From NCBI RefSeq assembly GCF_014701235.1, contig NZ_AP022873.1, positions 1,984,001-2,048,000 of the forward strand: 64,000 bases of DNA, written 5' to 3'. The notes below the pieces were generated by a model, which worked only from the letters and a program-made list of their open reading frames with translations, searched no databases and was not told the DNA's origin. The translations under genes were made by a program, and so were the position numbers. Positions within the stretch are counted from its first letter, which is position 1. Each line of letters opens with the position of its first letter. This DNA comes from Dissulfurispira thermophila (GTDB taxonomy: Bacteria > Nitrospirota > Thermodesulfovibrionia > Thermodesulfovibrionales > Dissulfurispiraceae). Below are positions 40,976-49,368 of the stretch, in pieces.

Positions 40976-41704
40976 CTATGCCTCAAAAAAATATCCTACG
41001 CCACGCATCGTTTTTATATATACTGGATTATTTGGATCTTCCTCTATCTTTGTTCTAATCCTTCTTATATGCACATCCACTGTTCTTGGCTCGACATACA
41101 CATCATCACCCCAGACAGCATCCAACAGATGATCTCTGCTAAAAATCTTATTAGGCCTTTCTGCAAGATATAATAATAGTTTGAACTCTGTAGCACTCAG
41201 CTTTATCTGGCGGGAGCCGATCATGACTATATATTTTTCTCTATCTATACTCATGTCCTTTATCTTCAAAACGCTTTCTGTTCTTTGACACTCTGATACT
41301 TCGATACTTTGACACTTTTCTTGAACTACTGCCCTTTCTGTCCTTCTGATAATGGCCTTTGTCCTTGCTACAAGTTCTCTTATACTAAAAGGTTTTGTAA
41401 TATAATCATCTGCTCCCATCTCTAAACCTAAAATCTTGTCAAGCTCTTCCCCTTTTGCAGTAAGCATTATAACAGGTAGACTGGATATTTCAGGGGTTGT
41501 CCTGATAATTTTGCAAAGTTCAAGCCCCTGAATTCCCGGCAGCATGAGATCCAGTATAATAAGGTCATACTTATTGCCTCTTATTTTTTTCAGGGCAGAT
41601 TCTCCGTCATAGGCATGGTCAATAGAAAATCCTTCTTTTTTGAGGTTATAAGAGATTAATTCAACAATGTCTATTTCATCATCTACGACAAATATGTTTT
41701 TCAT
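40976..41704 (-). CDS. phoB: OmpR/PhoB-family response regulator
   Basis: A 242-residue regulator: receiver (FVVDDEIDIVELI, phospho-Asp in LIILDLMLPG, Lys in YITKPF) and winged-helix DNA-binding domain (LSATEFKLLLYLAERPNKIFSRDHLLDAVWG ... RRIRTKIEEDPNNP). The linker between the domains is about 15 residues longer than usual (VVQEKCQSIEVSECQRTESV), coded by a TTTGACACTCTGA-type repeat at 41275-41330. Its ATG overlaps the aroB stop by 4 nt, so the kinase/regulator pair is cotranscribed with shikimate genes. Confidence 0.88.
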   Translation of the reverse strand: MKNIFVVDDEIDIVELISYNLKKEGFSIDHAYDGESALKKIRGNKYDLIILDLMLPGIQGLELCKIIRTTPEISSLPVIMLTAKGEELDKILGLEMGADDYITKPFSIRELVARTKAIIRRTERAVVQEKCQSIEVSECQRTESVLKIKDMSIDREKYIVMIGSRQIKLSATEFKLLLYLAERPNKIFSRDHLLDAVWGDDVYVEPRTVDVHIRRIRTKIEEDPNNPVYIKTMRGVGYFFEA

Positions 41705-42777
41705 CTACCAAGTGCCTTTCTTATAACTTTGATACTGACATCTCTCTGGATTTTTACTTTCCCGATTCCCTCGGGTATGATAAATTTCATTTCCCCTGCC
41801 TCTACCTTTTTGTCCAGCTTCATATGCAAAACAAGTCTGTCAAGATCTATATCTTTAGGCAATTCAGAGGGTAAACCATATGAATCTATCACAGACTTTA
41901 TTCTGATAGCATCTCTTTTATTCAAAAAACCCATTAGTTCTGCGATCTTTGCCTCGATATTCATACCTATAGCAACTGCCTCTCCGTGAAGAAATCTCTT
42001 ATACCCTGTTTCTGTTTCCACAGCATGACCAATTGTATGCCCATAATTGAGTATTGCCCTCAATCCTGTCTCTCGCTCGTCAGCAGAAACCACTTCTGCC
42101 TTTATCTCGCACGAGCGTCTAATAATAAGCATCAAGTGTTCGCGGTCAAGCATTAGAATGGAATCTCTGTTATGCACAAGAAATTCAAAAAGCCTCTCAT
42201 CCCATATCACGCCGTATTTTATTATCTCTGCAATACCACACAAAATTTCTCTTTTCGGCAATGTCTTAAGCGTATCTATGTCTATCCATACAAGTCTTGG
42301 CTGATAAAAGGTTCCTATCATATTTTTACCAAGTTCATGATTTACGCCTGTCTTTCCACCCACAGAACTGTCAACCTGAGAAAGGAGCGTTGTTGGTATC
42401 TGGATAAAATGAATTCCTCGCATATATATTGATGCTACAAAACCTGTTATATCTCCAATTACGCCTCCTCCAAGCGCTATAAGACCTGAATATCTATCAA
42501 GCTTATTTTTTAAAAGCTCAGTTAATATCTGATATGTCTGGTTAAAATTCTTATACTCCTCCCCATCTGGAATAATGACATTGAAAACCTCAAATCCAGC
42601 ATTTTTTATCGAATCTATAACTATATCTCCATAAAGGTCAAAAACAGTGGGGTTGCTCACTACAGCCACTTTGCTGAAACCAAACACCTTAATCCTTTCT
42701 CCGATATTTGAAAGGATTTCGCTGTCAATCACAATGTCATAACTTCTCTCACCGAGTTCGACCCTTACTGTTTGCAT
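41701..42777 (-). CDS. aroB: 3-dehydroquinate synthase
   Basis: A 358-residue NAD- and metal-dependent enzyme converting DAHP to 3-dehydroquinate, step 2 of the shikimate pathway. Family motifs: IPDGEEYKN, the NAD site GGGVIGDITGFVAS, TTLLSQVDSSVGGKTGVNH, the metal-ligand region NYGHTIGHAVE and HGEAVAIGM. Length is typical. It overlaps aroK by 13 nt and phoB by 4 nt. Confidence 0.96.
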   Translation of the reverse strand: MQTVRVELGERSYDIVIDSEILSNIGERIKVFGFSKVAVVSNPTVFDLYGDIVIDSIKNAGFEVFNVIIPDGEEYKNFNQTYQILTELLKNKLDRYSGLIALGGGVIGDITGFVASIYMRGIHFIQIPTTLLSQVDSSVGGKTGVNHELGKNMIGTFYQPRLVWIDIDTLKTLPKREILCGIAEIIKYGVIWDERLFEFLVHNRDSILMLDREHLMLIIRRSCEIKAEVVSADERETGLRAILNYGHTIGHAVETETGYKRFLHGEAVAIGMNIEAKIAELMGFLNKRDAIRIKSVIDSYGLPSELPKDIDLDRLVLHMKLDKKVEAGEMKFIIPEGIGKVKIQRDVSIKVIRKALGR

Positions 42778-43280
42778 AATGTTTTCACCTTTTCTATTAT
42801 CTCTTCTGCCACTTCGATTGGACTCTTGCCCTCTGTATCTATCATTATATCTGCCTTCTCATAATATGGCTTTCTAAATTCAAGGAGTTCTCTTATTTTC
42901 TGAAGCGGGTTTTCTACTTGAAGGAGAGGTCTATCGTTGTTATTACTTGTCCTGTTAAAAATAGTTTCTGGAGATGCAGTAAGGCAGATTATCACGCCGT
43001 TCTTTCTGAGGTTATCCATATTTTCTTGTCTGAGCACTGCACCACCTCCTGTAGATATTACTGCGTTTTTCATCTCTGATAGTTTTTTTATGATATTAGC
43101 CTCTATCTCCCTGAATTTAGATTCTCCATATTGTTTAAATATCTCTGTTATAGTTATACCCTGTTCTTTCTCTATCTCTGCGTCCGCATCAACCAGTACA
43201 TATCCAAGTCTCCGAGACAATATTCTGCCCACCTCTGTTTTTCCTGTACCCATGAAACCTGTAAGAACAATGTTTTTCAT
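42765..43280 (-). CDS. aroK: Shikimate kinase
   Basis: A 171-residue P-loop kinase: Walker A GFMGTGKTEVGR, substrate-binding Asp in VDADAEIE, the FREIEA segment, GGGAV and the lid Arg in NDRPLL. It phosphorylates shikimate at O3 with ATP in step 5 of aromatic biosynthesis. The upstream gap (43281-43360) carries a TTAACC-type repeat and no recognisable promoter. First gene of the aroK-aroB-phoB-phoR run. Confidence 0.95.
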   Translation of the reverse strand: MKNIVLTGFMGTGKTEVGRILSRRLGYVLVDADAEIEKEQGITITEIFKQYGESKFREIEANIIKKLSEMKNAVISTGGGAVLRQENMDNLRKNGVIICLTASPETIFNRTSNNNDRPLLQVENPLQKIRELLEFRKPYYEKADIMIDTEGKSPIEVAEEIIEKVKTLCKQ

Positions 43281-43290
43281 ATCACCACCC

Positions 43291-43318
43291 TAAACCTTAA
43301 CCTCAACCTATCTTTTTA
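43291..43318. repeat. TTAACC-type degenerate repeat upstream of aroK
   Basis: TAAACCTTAACCTCAACCTA followed by TCTTTTT repeats the words found in the secretin signal region (25181-25331) and near torD (46659-46755). Confidence 0.7.
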
Positions 43319-43360
43319 TGGTATTGCCTATTACCTATTGCTTGCCTTAATATATATTCT

Positions 43361-43900
43361 ATGCAGCTTTTTTATTATACAAGATTTCTGGCAACTATTA
43401 CCCTCATTTTATTCATTACCTCACCTATAAATACTGCCTACGGCGAAAAATTTCGTGTTACAGCAGTTCACGACGGCGACACAATAAGCATAAGGACAAG
43501 AAGTTTTGCTGGCATTCCACTAAAGACAGAGCAAGTCAGACTCATAGGTATTGATGCACCCGAACTAAAACAAGAACCATGGGGAAGGATGTCAAAGAGA
43601 TATTTAAAAAAACTTATAAGCGAAAGCGACTGGGTTGTAAATATCGAATTCGATGTCGAACCAAGAGATAGATATAACAGGCTTTTATGCTACATATGGG
43701 ATAAAAAAGGACAGTTGATAAATGAAAAAATGCTCGAAAACGGGTATGCAGTATTATATACAGTCCCACCGAATGTAAAATATACAAATAGATTTATAGA
43801 GGCACAGAAAAAGGCACAAATTCGCAAGATTGGCATATGGCGCAAAGGAGGCTTAAAAGAAAGTCCTGAGCAATGGAGAAAAGAGCATCCGAGGAATTAA
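43361..43900 (+). CDS. Exported thermonuclease-family (SNase) protein
   Basis: A 179-residue protein with an N-terminal signal (TITLILFITSPINTAYG preceding the domain) and a staphylococcal-nuclease-like OB fold: VHDGDTISI, VRLIGIDAPELKQ, EPRDRYNRLLCYIW and NEKMLENGYAVLY. Catalytic Arg and Asp residues are in place, so it is probably a Ca-dependent periplasmic or secreted nuclease, perhaps for DNA scavenging. Divergent from aroK. Confidence 0.92.
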   Translation: MQLFYYTRFLATITLILFITSPINTAYGEKFRVTAVHDGDTISIRTRSFAGIPLKTEQVRLIGIDAPELKQEPWGRMSKRYLKKLISESDWVVNIEFDVEPRDRYNRLLCYIWDKKGQLINEKMLENGYAVLYTVPPNVKYTNRFIEAQKKAQIRKIGIWRKGGLKESPEQWRKEHPRN

Positions 43901-43945
43901 ACAAGCGATTTTAAGCCAACAATTAGATGGTAGGCATTGCTCAAT

Positions 43946-45271
43946 TTAAGCTTCAAATCTTTTTCGCTGTCTGTATTCTATGAATTCTTCCCTCTTTGCT
44001 TCATATCCCTTCTTGCCCATCATTGCATATGTAAGATTTTTTCCTTCCTCAACACCTGGCTGATTAAAAGGATTTATGTCGTATAAAAAGCCCGCCACTG
44101 CCGTAGCTATTTCAAAGAAATGAAAAAGCTGACCTAAATAATATGCATCTATTTTTGGAATTTTAATAGTAATGCATGGTCTGCCATTCTTTGCAAGGGC
44201 AATCTCAGATGCCTCCTGTTCAATCCTTATCAATTCACCAAGAGAATGCCCTGAAAGATAACTCAATCCCTCCATGTCCAGAAATATCTCAGGAATATTT
44301 ACATCAACACCATAATCTTCAATTGACAAAAACACTACCACCTTGTCTTCAGGCCCTTGCATCCATAACTGCAACTGGGAATGCTGGTCAGTGGTGCCAA
44401 CAGATGGATATGGTGTAAGGCCTTTGCCATCTTTCCCAAGACTTTCTGCCCACAACTGACAGAACCATTCAGAAAATGGTTTCAGCCTATCTGCATAAGG
44501 TATCATCACTGTAATATTTTTACTTTTGATCTTTTGCATCAGATAAAGTCCTGATGAAAAAAGATATGCTGGATTTTGCCACAAATCTGTATTCATACAC
44601 TTATCATGAATATCCTTTGCTCCGTTAAGCAAGGTATCAGAGCTAATTCCTATAGCCTCTGCAAGTAGAAGTCCGACAGCACTTAAAACAGAATACCTCC
44701 CTCCAACACCTTGTGGGATTGGAAGAGACATAAGGCTGTAATCTTTCACAATCTTCCTGAGATTGCCTTTTTCAGGGTCAGTTGTCACGATGATATGTTC
44801 CTGTATCTTTAATGACTGCTCCTGTAACTTTTTCCATATAATCATAAAAGATGCAATGGTCTCTGCTGTGCTTCCAGACTTCGTTATCACATTTACAACT
44901 GTCTTCTTTAGATCTATCACCTCCAGCATGTTCTTTAATGTTAGAGGGTCCACATTATCGTAGATAAAAACCCTTGGTTTATTCTTGAAATTATGAAAAG
45001 GACTCAATGCCTCTAAAATAGACCTCGGTCCAAGTGCAGACCCCCCTATACCAAGAAGGAGAAAATTTTCAAACCTGCCAGCATATTTACCAAGTTCTTT
45101 TATTTTAGAGGTGTCTGCATTATGCAGGTCGAGAAATTCGAGTTCTGGATATTTCCTTGTTTTTATTATTTCAGTTATTTTTTTAGTATCAATGCTTTTG
45201 AAATCATCATCTGTTAAGCCATTTTTACCTATTGCACCTTGCATTAGATTTGAAAAATCGATTCTTATCAT
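43946..45271 (-). CDS. pgi: Glucose-6-phosphate isomerase
   Basis: A 441-residue member of the shorter bacterial PGI group: GIGGSALGPRSI, TKSGSTAETIASF (phosphate site), GVGGRYSVLSAVG, TTDQHSQLQLWMQGP and HSLGELI. It interconverts glucose-6-phosphate and fructose-6-phosphate in glycolysis and gluconeogenesis. It is the last gene after the small membrane ORF and the AtpI-like genes, with an 18-nt gap, suggesting cotranscription. Confidence 0.95.
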   Translation of the reverse strand: MIRIDFSNLMQGAIGKNGLTDDDFKSIDTKKITEIIKTRKYPELEFLDLHNADTSKIKELGKYAGRFENFLLLGIGGSALGPRSILEALSPFHNFKNKPRVFIYDNVDPLTLKNMLEVIDLKKTVVNVITKSGSTAETIASFMIIWKKLQEQSLKIQEHIIVTTDPEKGNLRKIVKDYSLMSLPIPQGVGGRYSVLSAVGLLLAEAIGISSDTLLNGAKDIHDKCMNTDLWQNPAYLFSSGLYLMQKIKSKNITVMIPYADRLKPFSEWFCQLWAESLGKDGKGLTPYPSVGTTDQHSQLQLWMQGPEDKVVVFLSIEDYGVDVNIPEIFLDMEGLSYLSGHSLGELIRIEQEASEIALAKNGRPCITIKIPKIDAYYLGQLFHFFEIATAVAGFLYDINPFNQPGVEEGKNLTYAMMGKKGYEAKREEFIEYRQRKRFEA

Positions 45272-45289
45272 AATTGCCTCCAGACTTCC

Positions 45290-45427
45290 TCAATCCCTTC
45301 TTTTTATCTGATTCTTGACAATTAATAACACAAACAGGGCAAATATTATTGCAATACCTATGAACTTTGCAAGTTTCAGAGCCATAAAAATCAGGATTAT
45401 GGCTATTATTATGAACCAGTTTAACAT
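45290..45427 (-). CDS. Small membrane protein (45 aa) between AtpI-like gene and pgi
   Basis: ATG at 45427 opens a 45-residue frame that is nearly all hydrophobic: LNWFIIIAIILIFMALKLA and FIGIAIIFALFVLLIV, two helices ending in a basic KNQIKRRD tail. AAGGG lies about 9 nt before the ATG, only 3 nt separate it from the AtpI-like stop, and codon pattern looks coding. No family is recognised. Small two-helix proteins next to ATP synthase assembly genes may be accessory subunits; that is speculation. Confidence 0.6.
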   Translation of the reverse strand: MLNWFIIIAIILIFMALKLAKFIGIAIIFALFVLLIVKNQIKRRD

Positions 45428-45430
45428 AAG

Positions 45431-45793
45431 TCATGCACCCTTTTTAGCTGCAATTAATCCCTCTTTCACAATAATAATAAATACTACAGTAAAACCGATT
45501 AATAGTCCATACGCTTTAATGACATTGAATATGGCAAGTATTATAAGGATAGAGAAAATTACAAAAAGCCTGAGCATGCTTAAGACCATCATCTTGGTCT
45601 GTGCCTTTTCTGTTCCGAGAAGACTTCTGACACTCCATACTATTCCTCGAAGATTGAGTATTCCAATAAAACCACCTATCAGAATGCTCAGAGAAAATCT
45701 CCAGTCCCAATTGGTCAAAAATATTGAAATTAAAGAAAGTGGTATTATTACAAAAATTGACTGCCTGTATATCCTCTGAATCATCAATTCCAT
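45431..45793 (-). CDS. ATP synthase subunit I-like membrane protein
   Basis: A 120-residue protein with four membrane helices (SIFVIIPLSLISIFLT, LSILIGGFIGILNLRGIVWSV, MLRLFVIFSILIILAIF, GLLIGFTVVFIIIVKEGLIA) matching the AtpI/AtpR subunit I pattern. Subunit I aids c-ring assembly of F-type ATP synthase. Here no atpB, atpE or other ATP synthase gene follows, so the pair is separated from the main operon. Lies 30 nt after the AtpZ-like gene. Confidence 0.8.
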   Translation of the reverse strand: MELMIQRIYRQSIFVIIPLSLISIFLTNWDWRFSLSILIGGFIGILNLRGIVWSVRSLLGTEKAQTKMMVLSMLRLFVIFSILIILAIFNVIKAYGLLIGFTVVFIIIVKEGLIAAKKGA

Positions 45794-45823
45794 GACCTTT
45801 TACCTTTGACCATCGAGTCCCCT

Positions 45824-46045
45824 TTATTTTTCCTGTTTCTTCGCTATTCTGACGAGTTCCCTAAATCCTGTAATTATACCAATAATCAGAAATATTATTG
45901 TCAAATAAGGAGAAGTGCCAAAAAGTTTGTCCAGTCCATATCCAATAGCAAGCCCCACAAAAGTGGCAACAACAAGGTTTATTCCCACACTGCTTGCTTC
46001 AAAGAGTTGTCTGAATAATGTCTTCTCTGGCTGTTTCTCTGTCAA
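45824..46045 (-). CDS. AtpZ/AtpI-like protein
   Basis: A 73-residue protein with two helices: SSVGINLVVATFVGLAIGYGLDKLFGTSPYLTIIFLIIGIITGFREL. The GxxxGYxLD and GIxxGFRxL motifs mark the AtpZ (small AtpI) family found ahead of ATP synthase a/c subunit genes. Probably helps assembly or ion regulation of the F0 part. Confidence 0.85.
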   Translation of the reverse strand: MTEKQPEKTLFRQLFEASSVGINLVVATFVGLAIGYGLDKLFGTSPYLTIIFLIIGIITGFRELVRIAKKQEK

Positions 46046-46081
46046 TCAATCCCCCTTTTACTCATATAATCATTCATTCAC

Positions 46082-46621
46082 TCATTCACTCATTAACTCA
46101 TGTTCAGATAATATAAATTCCTTAAGTATATTTGCAACCTCTTTATAAAAAATAGTGCCCACATGTTTTTGAAGCTCATTGCAATATTCTGGCACCCATT
46201 TAACAAGATGTTCCTCAAGAAATCTCTTTTGGACTTCCAACATATCATTTTCTATTAAATAACTCATAAATAGCATCTCTGCTGATATGTGATCAGGCAT
46301 AAAATTTATTTCCTCATCCATCATAATTTCTGCTGAAATGTAAAATGCCTGCACATCTTGTGCGGCATGTCCCAGAAGTCTTGGTCTATCTCCCAGAGGG
46401 TAATTATAAAGCGATTCATATGGTGCAATATGAAGATCATGCCTTAAAAAAATATTTTCAAAATCCATCCTTATTTGCTGCGGCGATTCAGTAGATTTCA
46501 ATTGGAGTACTTCCTTTGCATGCATTATCAACTCATCAGACGGCACATTCATAAACAAACCTGCAAAAAGCTTATAAAGTTCAGACCTTTCAATATCTTC
46601 TACATTATCGTAAAATGCCAC
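46082..46621 (-). CDS. TorD/DmsD-like redox enzyme chaperone
   Basis: Reading from the GTG at 46621 gives VAFYDNVEDIERSELYKLFAGLFMNVPSDE, the usual start of an all-helical TorD/NarJ-type chaperone; the upstream extension of the frame is repeat-coded. Other signatures are DFENIFLRHDLHIAPYESLY and FMPDHISAEMLFMSYL. TorD proteins bind twin-arginine signals and insert molybdopterin into their enzymes. It follows the NrfD/FeS/cytochrome genes, yet no molybdopterin enzyme is present in the window. Confidence 0.83.
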   Translation of the reverse strand: MAFYDNVEDIERSELYKLFAGLFMNVPSDELIMHAKEVLQLKSTESPQQIRMDFENIFLRHDLHIAPYESLYNYPLGDRPRLLGHAAQDVQAFYISAEIMMDEEINFMPDHISAEMLFMSYLIENDMLEVQKRFLEEHLVKWVPEYCNELQKHVGTIFYKEVANILKEFILSEHELMSE

Positions 46622-46658
46622 AGCAAAACCCCAATTTAAACATAGAACAAATAAAAAA

Positions 46659-46755
46659 TAGGTTGAGATCAATAAAAGACAGGCTAATGTTAAAAAAGAC
46701 TTTTTCCTCAACCTTAACCTTAACCTGTCTTTTTTAGCCTTAATCTGTCTTTCTC
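46659..46755. repeat. TTAACC-type degenerate repeat between nrfD-like and torD-like genes
   Basis: The stretch alternates AAAAGACAGGCTAATGTTAA with CCTCAACCTTAACCTTAACC and TGTCTTTTTTAGCC, both orientations of the words seen at 25181 and 43291. It spans the gap between the two genes and the spurious extended torD N-terminus. Confidence 0.75.
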
Positions 46756-48007
46756 AATGGGATTCTTTGTAATCAAATACAGGAAATATTTTAGCAAATA
46801 TCCAGAACAACACAAAAGGCATAATGAAAATACTTAATGCACCACCGAACCCTTCTTTAAAGGTCTCCCAATTATGTGGAATTATCGGCAGATGGTAATG
46901 CATATATCCCGCAAATGTCAGAGAAAATGCCTGTCCGCCAATAACTACATTCCATCTCATCATAAATACGCCAAACAAAACAAGAATTACAGCAAATACT
47001 GCCCGTCTTATCGTAAGATTAGGCAACAAAAGGAGAATAAATGGAATAAGATTCCCAACAGTATATTGCAATATAAAAATATTCGTAAAATCCTTTCCAT
47101 AAATAACACTTCTCAAGACATCCCATGACTTAACTGCTGTGTATCCCCTGAAAATAAGGTCAAGAAGCTCAAGGCTTATTGCAAATATTAAAAACAAAAG
47201 AAGATACTTTGCTGTCATTTTTATAACATTGATCTCAACCCCTCCTATCTCTTCTTTTGTCCGAGGGTGAGTATAGGCAATCTTTTTACGTGATGCAAGA
47301 AATTTCTTAATCTCCATAGCAAGTATATATGTAAGCATGCAAAGTGCAATGCCTGAAACTATTGCAGACATTATAAAAATAACAGGCATAAGTGGCGTCA
47401 TCCACAGTGCATTTGCTTTGACAGAGCCAAATATAAACCCTGCATATCCGTGAAGAAAACAAGCAACAGGAATTCCAAGTCCAGCAAGTATCTTAATTGC
47501 CTTTTCATCTCTTTTCAGGGAATCCTCACTAATATCATATACGCCAAGAGTCAGTGCGCAGAAGACAAGGTATTTAAACCATTCAGACAAGGTTTTATCC
47601 TGTTTCTCCTTAAGTGGCAGAGCAATCTCTACAAAATGTTTTCTATATATAAACCACAACTCTGATGCAACTATTGCTCCATATGTGGAAAAAACTATAC
47701 CAAAAGCAGCTATTGCAGAGGTAAAGTGAGGGGTCATGAATATGTTTATACCCCTGAATGGATGCTGTAGATGCATAACTATAGGCATGGGCGCTACAAA
47801 AAGAAGGGCAAACGAAAAAACAAGGGCAAATCTTGCCATATCCTTCAATTGCTTTATTCCAAAGACATGATAAAGCGACGACAGAACAAATGCTCCAGCG
47901 ACAAGTCCTGTCATAAATGGGTACATCACTATTTGTATGCTCCAGTATATGTATTCATTAGGATAAGTAAAGAGTTCTTTAAGTGTCCAGACTTCTCCAT
48001 GAACCAT
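46754..48007 (-). CDS. NrfD/PsrC-type quinone-interacting membrane subunit
   Basis: A 417-residue protein with about ten membrane helices, starting YWSIQIVMYPFMTGLVAGAFVLSSLYHVFG, the NrfD/PsrC pattern. NrfD subunits exchange electrons with menaquinone in Psr, Nrf, Hmc and alternative complex III type enzymes. Together with the ferredoxin-like protein and the two multiheme cytochromes upstream it forms a quinone-linked electron-transfer module. It overlaps none of its neighbours but lies 2 nt from the Fe-S gene. Confidence 0.92.
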   Translation of the reverse strand: MVHGEVWTLKELFTYPNEYIYWSIQIVMYPFMTGLVAGAFVLSSLYHVFGIKQLKDMARFALVFSFALLFVAPMPIVMHLQHPFRGINIFMTPHFTSAIAAFGIVFSTYGAIVASELWFIYRKHFVEIALPLKEKQDKTLSEWFKYLVFCALTLGVYDISEDSLKRDEKAIKILAGLGIPVACFLHGYAGFIFGSVKANALWMTPLMPVIFIMSAIVSGIALCMLTYILAMEIKKFLASRKKIAYTHPRTKEEIGGVEINVIKMTAKYLLLFLIFAISLELLDLIFRGYTAVKSWDVLRSVIYGKDFTNIFILQYTVGNLIPFILLLLPNLTIRRAVFAVILVLFGVFMMRWNVVIGGQAFSLTFAGYMHYHLPIIPHNWETFKEGFGGALSIFIMPFVLFWIFAKIFPVFDYKESH

Positions 48008-48009
48008 GG

Positions 48010-48795
48010 TTATCTTACCTCCTTATCCAGGCCTATGTAATAGACCTGTGGTTTTGTCCCGAATTCTTCTTTTAATATTCCCACCCTTTCTGTCCTTATA
48101 ATTTTTGTTACAGGATCATTGGGGTCCTTAATATTACCTATCTGTCTTGCACCAAAAGGACATGCCTCAACACATGCTGTCTTCATACCCTTTGTAATCC
48201 TGTGGTAGCAGAAATTGCACTTTTCAGCAGTATGGTATTTTGGATGAAAAAATCTTACGCCGTAAGGACATGCCATTATGCAGTAACCACAGCCAATACA
48301 TGTCTTCCTATCAACAAGCACAACCCCATCAGACACTTGATAGGTTGCACCAACAGGACATACCTGAACACATGGAGGATTTTCGCACTGATTGCAGAGC
48401 TTTGGAACAAAAAATGCCTTGTCTATATCTTCCTTTTTAATATCATGATACTCCCCTCTTCCAAGTTCAATCTTGCTTGTGGTAAAACCATCTCTCGCCC
48501 CTTTAGGTGTATCGGCAAATACCTTGCCATCCTTTGTAACAACATACCTTTCAACCCATGTCCTTGTAACATTTTCATCATAAGGAATCTCATTTTCATT
48601 TTTGCATGCTTTAACACACATTCCACAACCAACACACTTATATGTATCAACTAAAAAAACCCATCTAACTTCTGATTTATTATCTTTATTTGCAAAAACA
48701 CTGTTAGGATTAAGTATTTTAAATGCTGCTGCAGGTACTGCAAGCCCTGCAACACCCTTAATTGTATATTTCAACAAGTCTCTCCTCGTTATCAT
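48010..48795 (-). CDS. Four-cluster [4Fe-4S] ferredoxin subunit with Tat signal
   Basis: A 261-residue protein with a twin-arginine leader (MITRRDLLKYTIKGVAGLA) and four ferredoxin motifs: CVGCGMCVKACKNEN, CNQCENPPCVQVCP, CIGCGYCIMACPYG and CNFCYHRITKG...CVEACPFGA. This is the NrfC/PsrB/DmsB-type subunit that wires a membrane NrfD to a periplasmic partner. The Tat signal places it on the outside face. It overlaps the tetraheme cytochrome gene's stop by one base. Confidence 0.94.
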   Translation of the reverse strand: MITRRDLLKYTIKGVAGLAVPAAAFKILNPNSVFANKDNKSEVRWVFLVDTYKCVGCGMCVKACKNENEIPYDENVTRTWVERYVVTKDGKVFADTPKGARDGFTTSKIELGRGEYHDIKKEDIDKAFFVPKLCNQCENPPCVQVCPVGATYQVSDGVVLVDRKTCIGCGYCIMACPYGVRFFHPKYHTAEKCNFCYHRITKGMKTACVEACPFGARQIGNIKDPNDPVTKIIRTERVGILKEEFGTKPQVYYIGLDKEVR

Positions 48796-49280
48796 TATTT
48801 ACCTCCCTTTGAAGCGTCGAGATTAGGCATGTGGGGATTATGACACATAGAGCATTCAATATCAGAATTGTGCTTATCAGGGTCTATTCCCTTGATATTT
48901 GCCCTATTGCTTGTTGGATATGGAAGACGGGTGTGACATCTCAGACAGAGCTGTCTGCTCCTGTCTATCTGGAGCTTTGCAGGTTCAGAAGGATGATCAA
49001 GGACAGGACCATGACAGTTTTCGCACTTTATAATCACGTGAGGCGACTTCATTATGCTGTCGTATTTGTCAGTGTGGCAACCCTTACAATACTCGCTATC
49101 AAACTTGTATTTTACTTTTACAGCCTTCCAGTCTTCCTCATTGCTTTTCCTGTGCCAGCCATACATGTACCCCCTCTCCCAAATACCAAAATCCTTTGGA
49201 ACAATAAATAAACGAGCAATTAAGACAATACCCACCAGACCTATAACAACAAAAAGCGGTCTTAATACATGATTTTTCAT
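48795..49280 (-). CDS. Membrane-anchored tetraheme cytochrome c
   Basis: A 161-residue protein: N-terminal anchor (PLFVVIGLVGIVLIARLFIV) and four CxxCH sites, CKGCH, CENCH, CLRCH and CSMCH, the last followed by NPH. A strong AGGGGGG ribosome site precedes the ATG. It likely shuttles electrons between the quinone module and the larger 11-heme protein. A 20-bp inverted repeat separates it from that gene. Confidence 0.92.
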   Translation of the reverse strand: MKNHVLRPLFVVIGLVGIVLIARLFIVPKDFGIWERGYMYGWHRKSNEEDWKAVKVKYKFDSEYCKGCHTDKYDSIMKSPHVIIKCENCHGPVLDHPSEPAKLQIDRSRQLCLRCHTRLPYPTSNRANIKGIDPDKHNSDIECSMCHNPHMPNLDASKGGK

Positions 49281-49301
49281 GCGCCCCCCTAAATAAGTGT
49301 C

Positions 49302-49349
49302 AAACTGTCATAGTATCAAAGCTTAAAGACTTTGACACTATGACAGTTT
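49302..49349. repeat. Long hairpin (20-bp arms) between the two multiheme cytochrome genes
   Basis: AAACTGTCATAGTATCAAAG (49302-49321) and its complement at 49330-49349 differ at one place and enclose an 8-base loop. The TGTCA/TTTGACA words also occur in the phoB linker repeat. No U-run follows in the direction of transcription, so mRNA processing or partial attenuation is more likely than termination. Confidence 0.85.
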
Positions 49350-49368
49350 ACTTAGCCTGTCTTTATTA

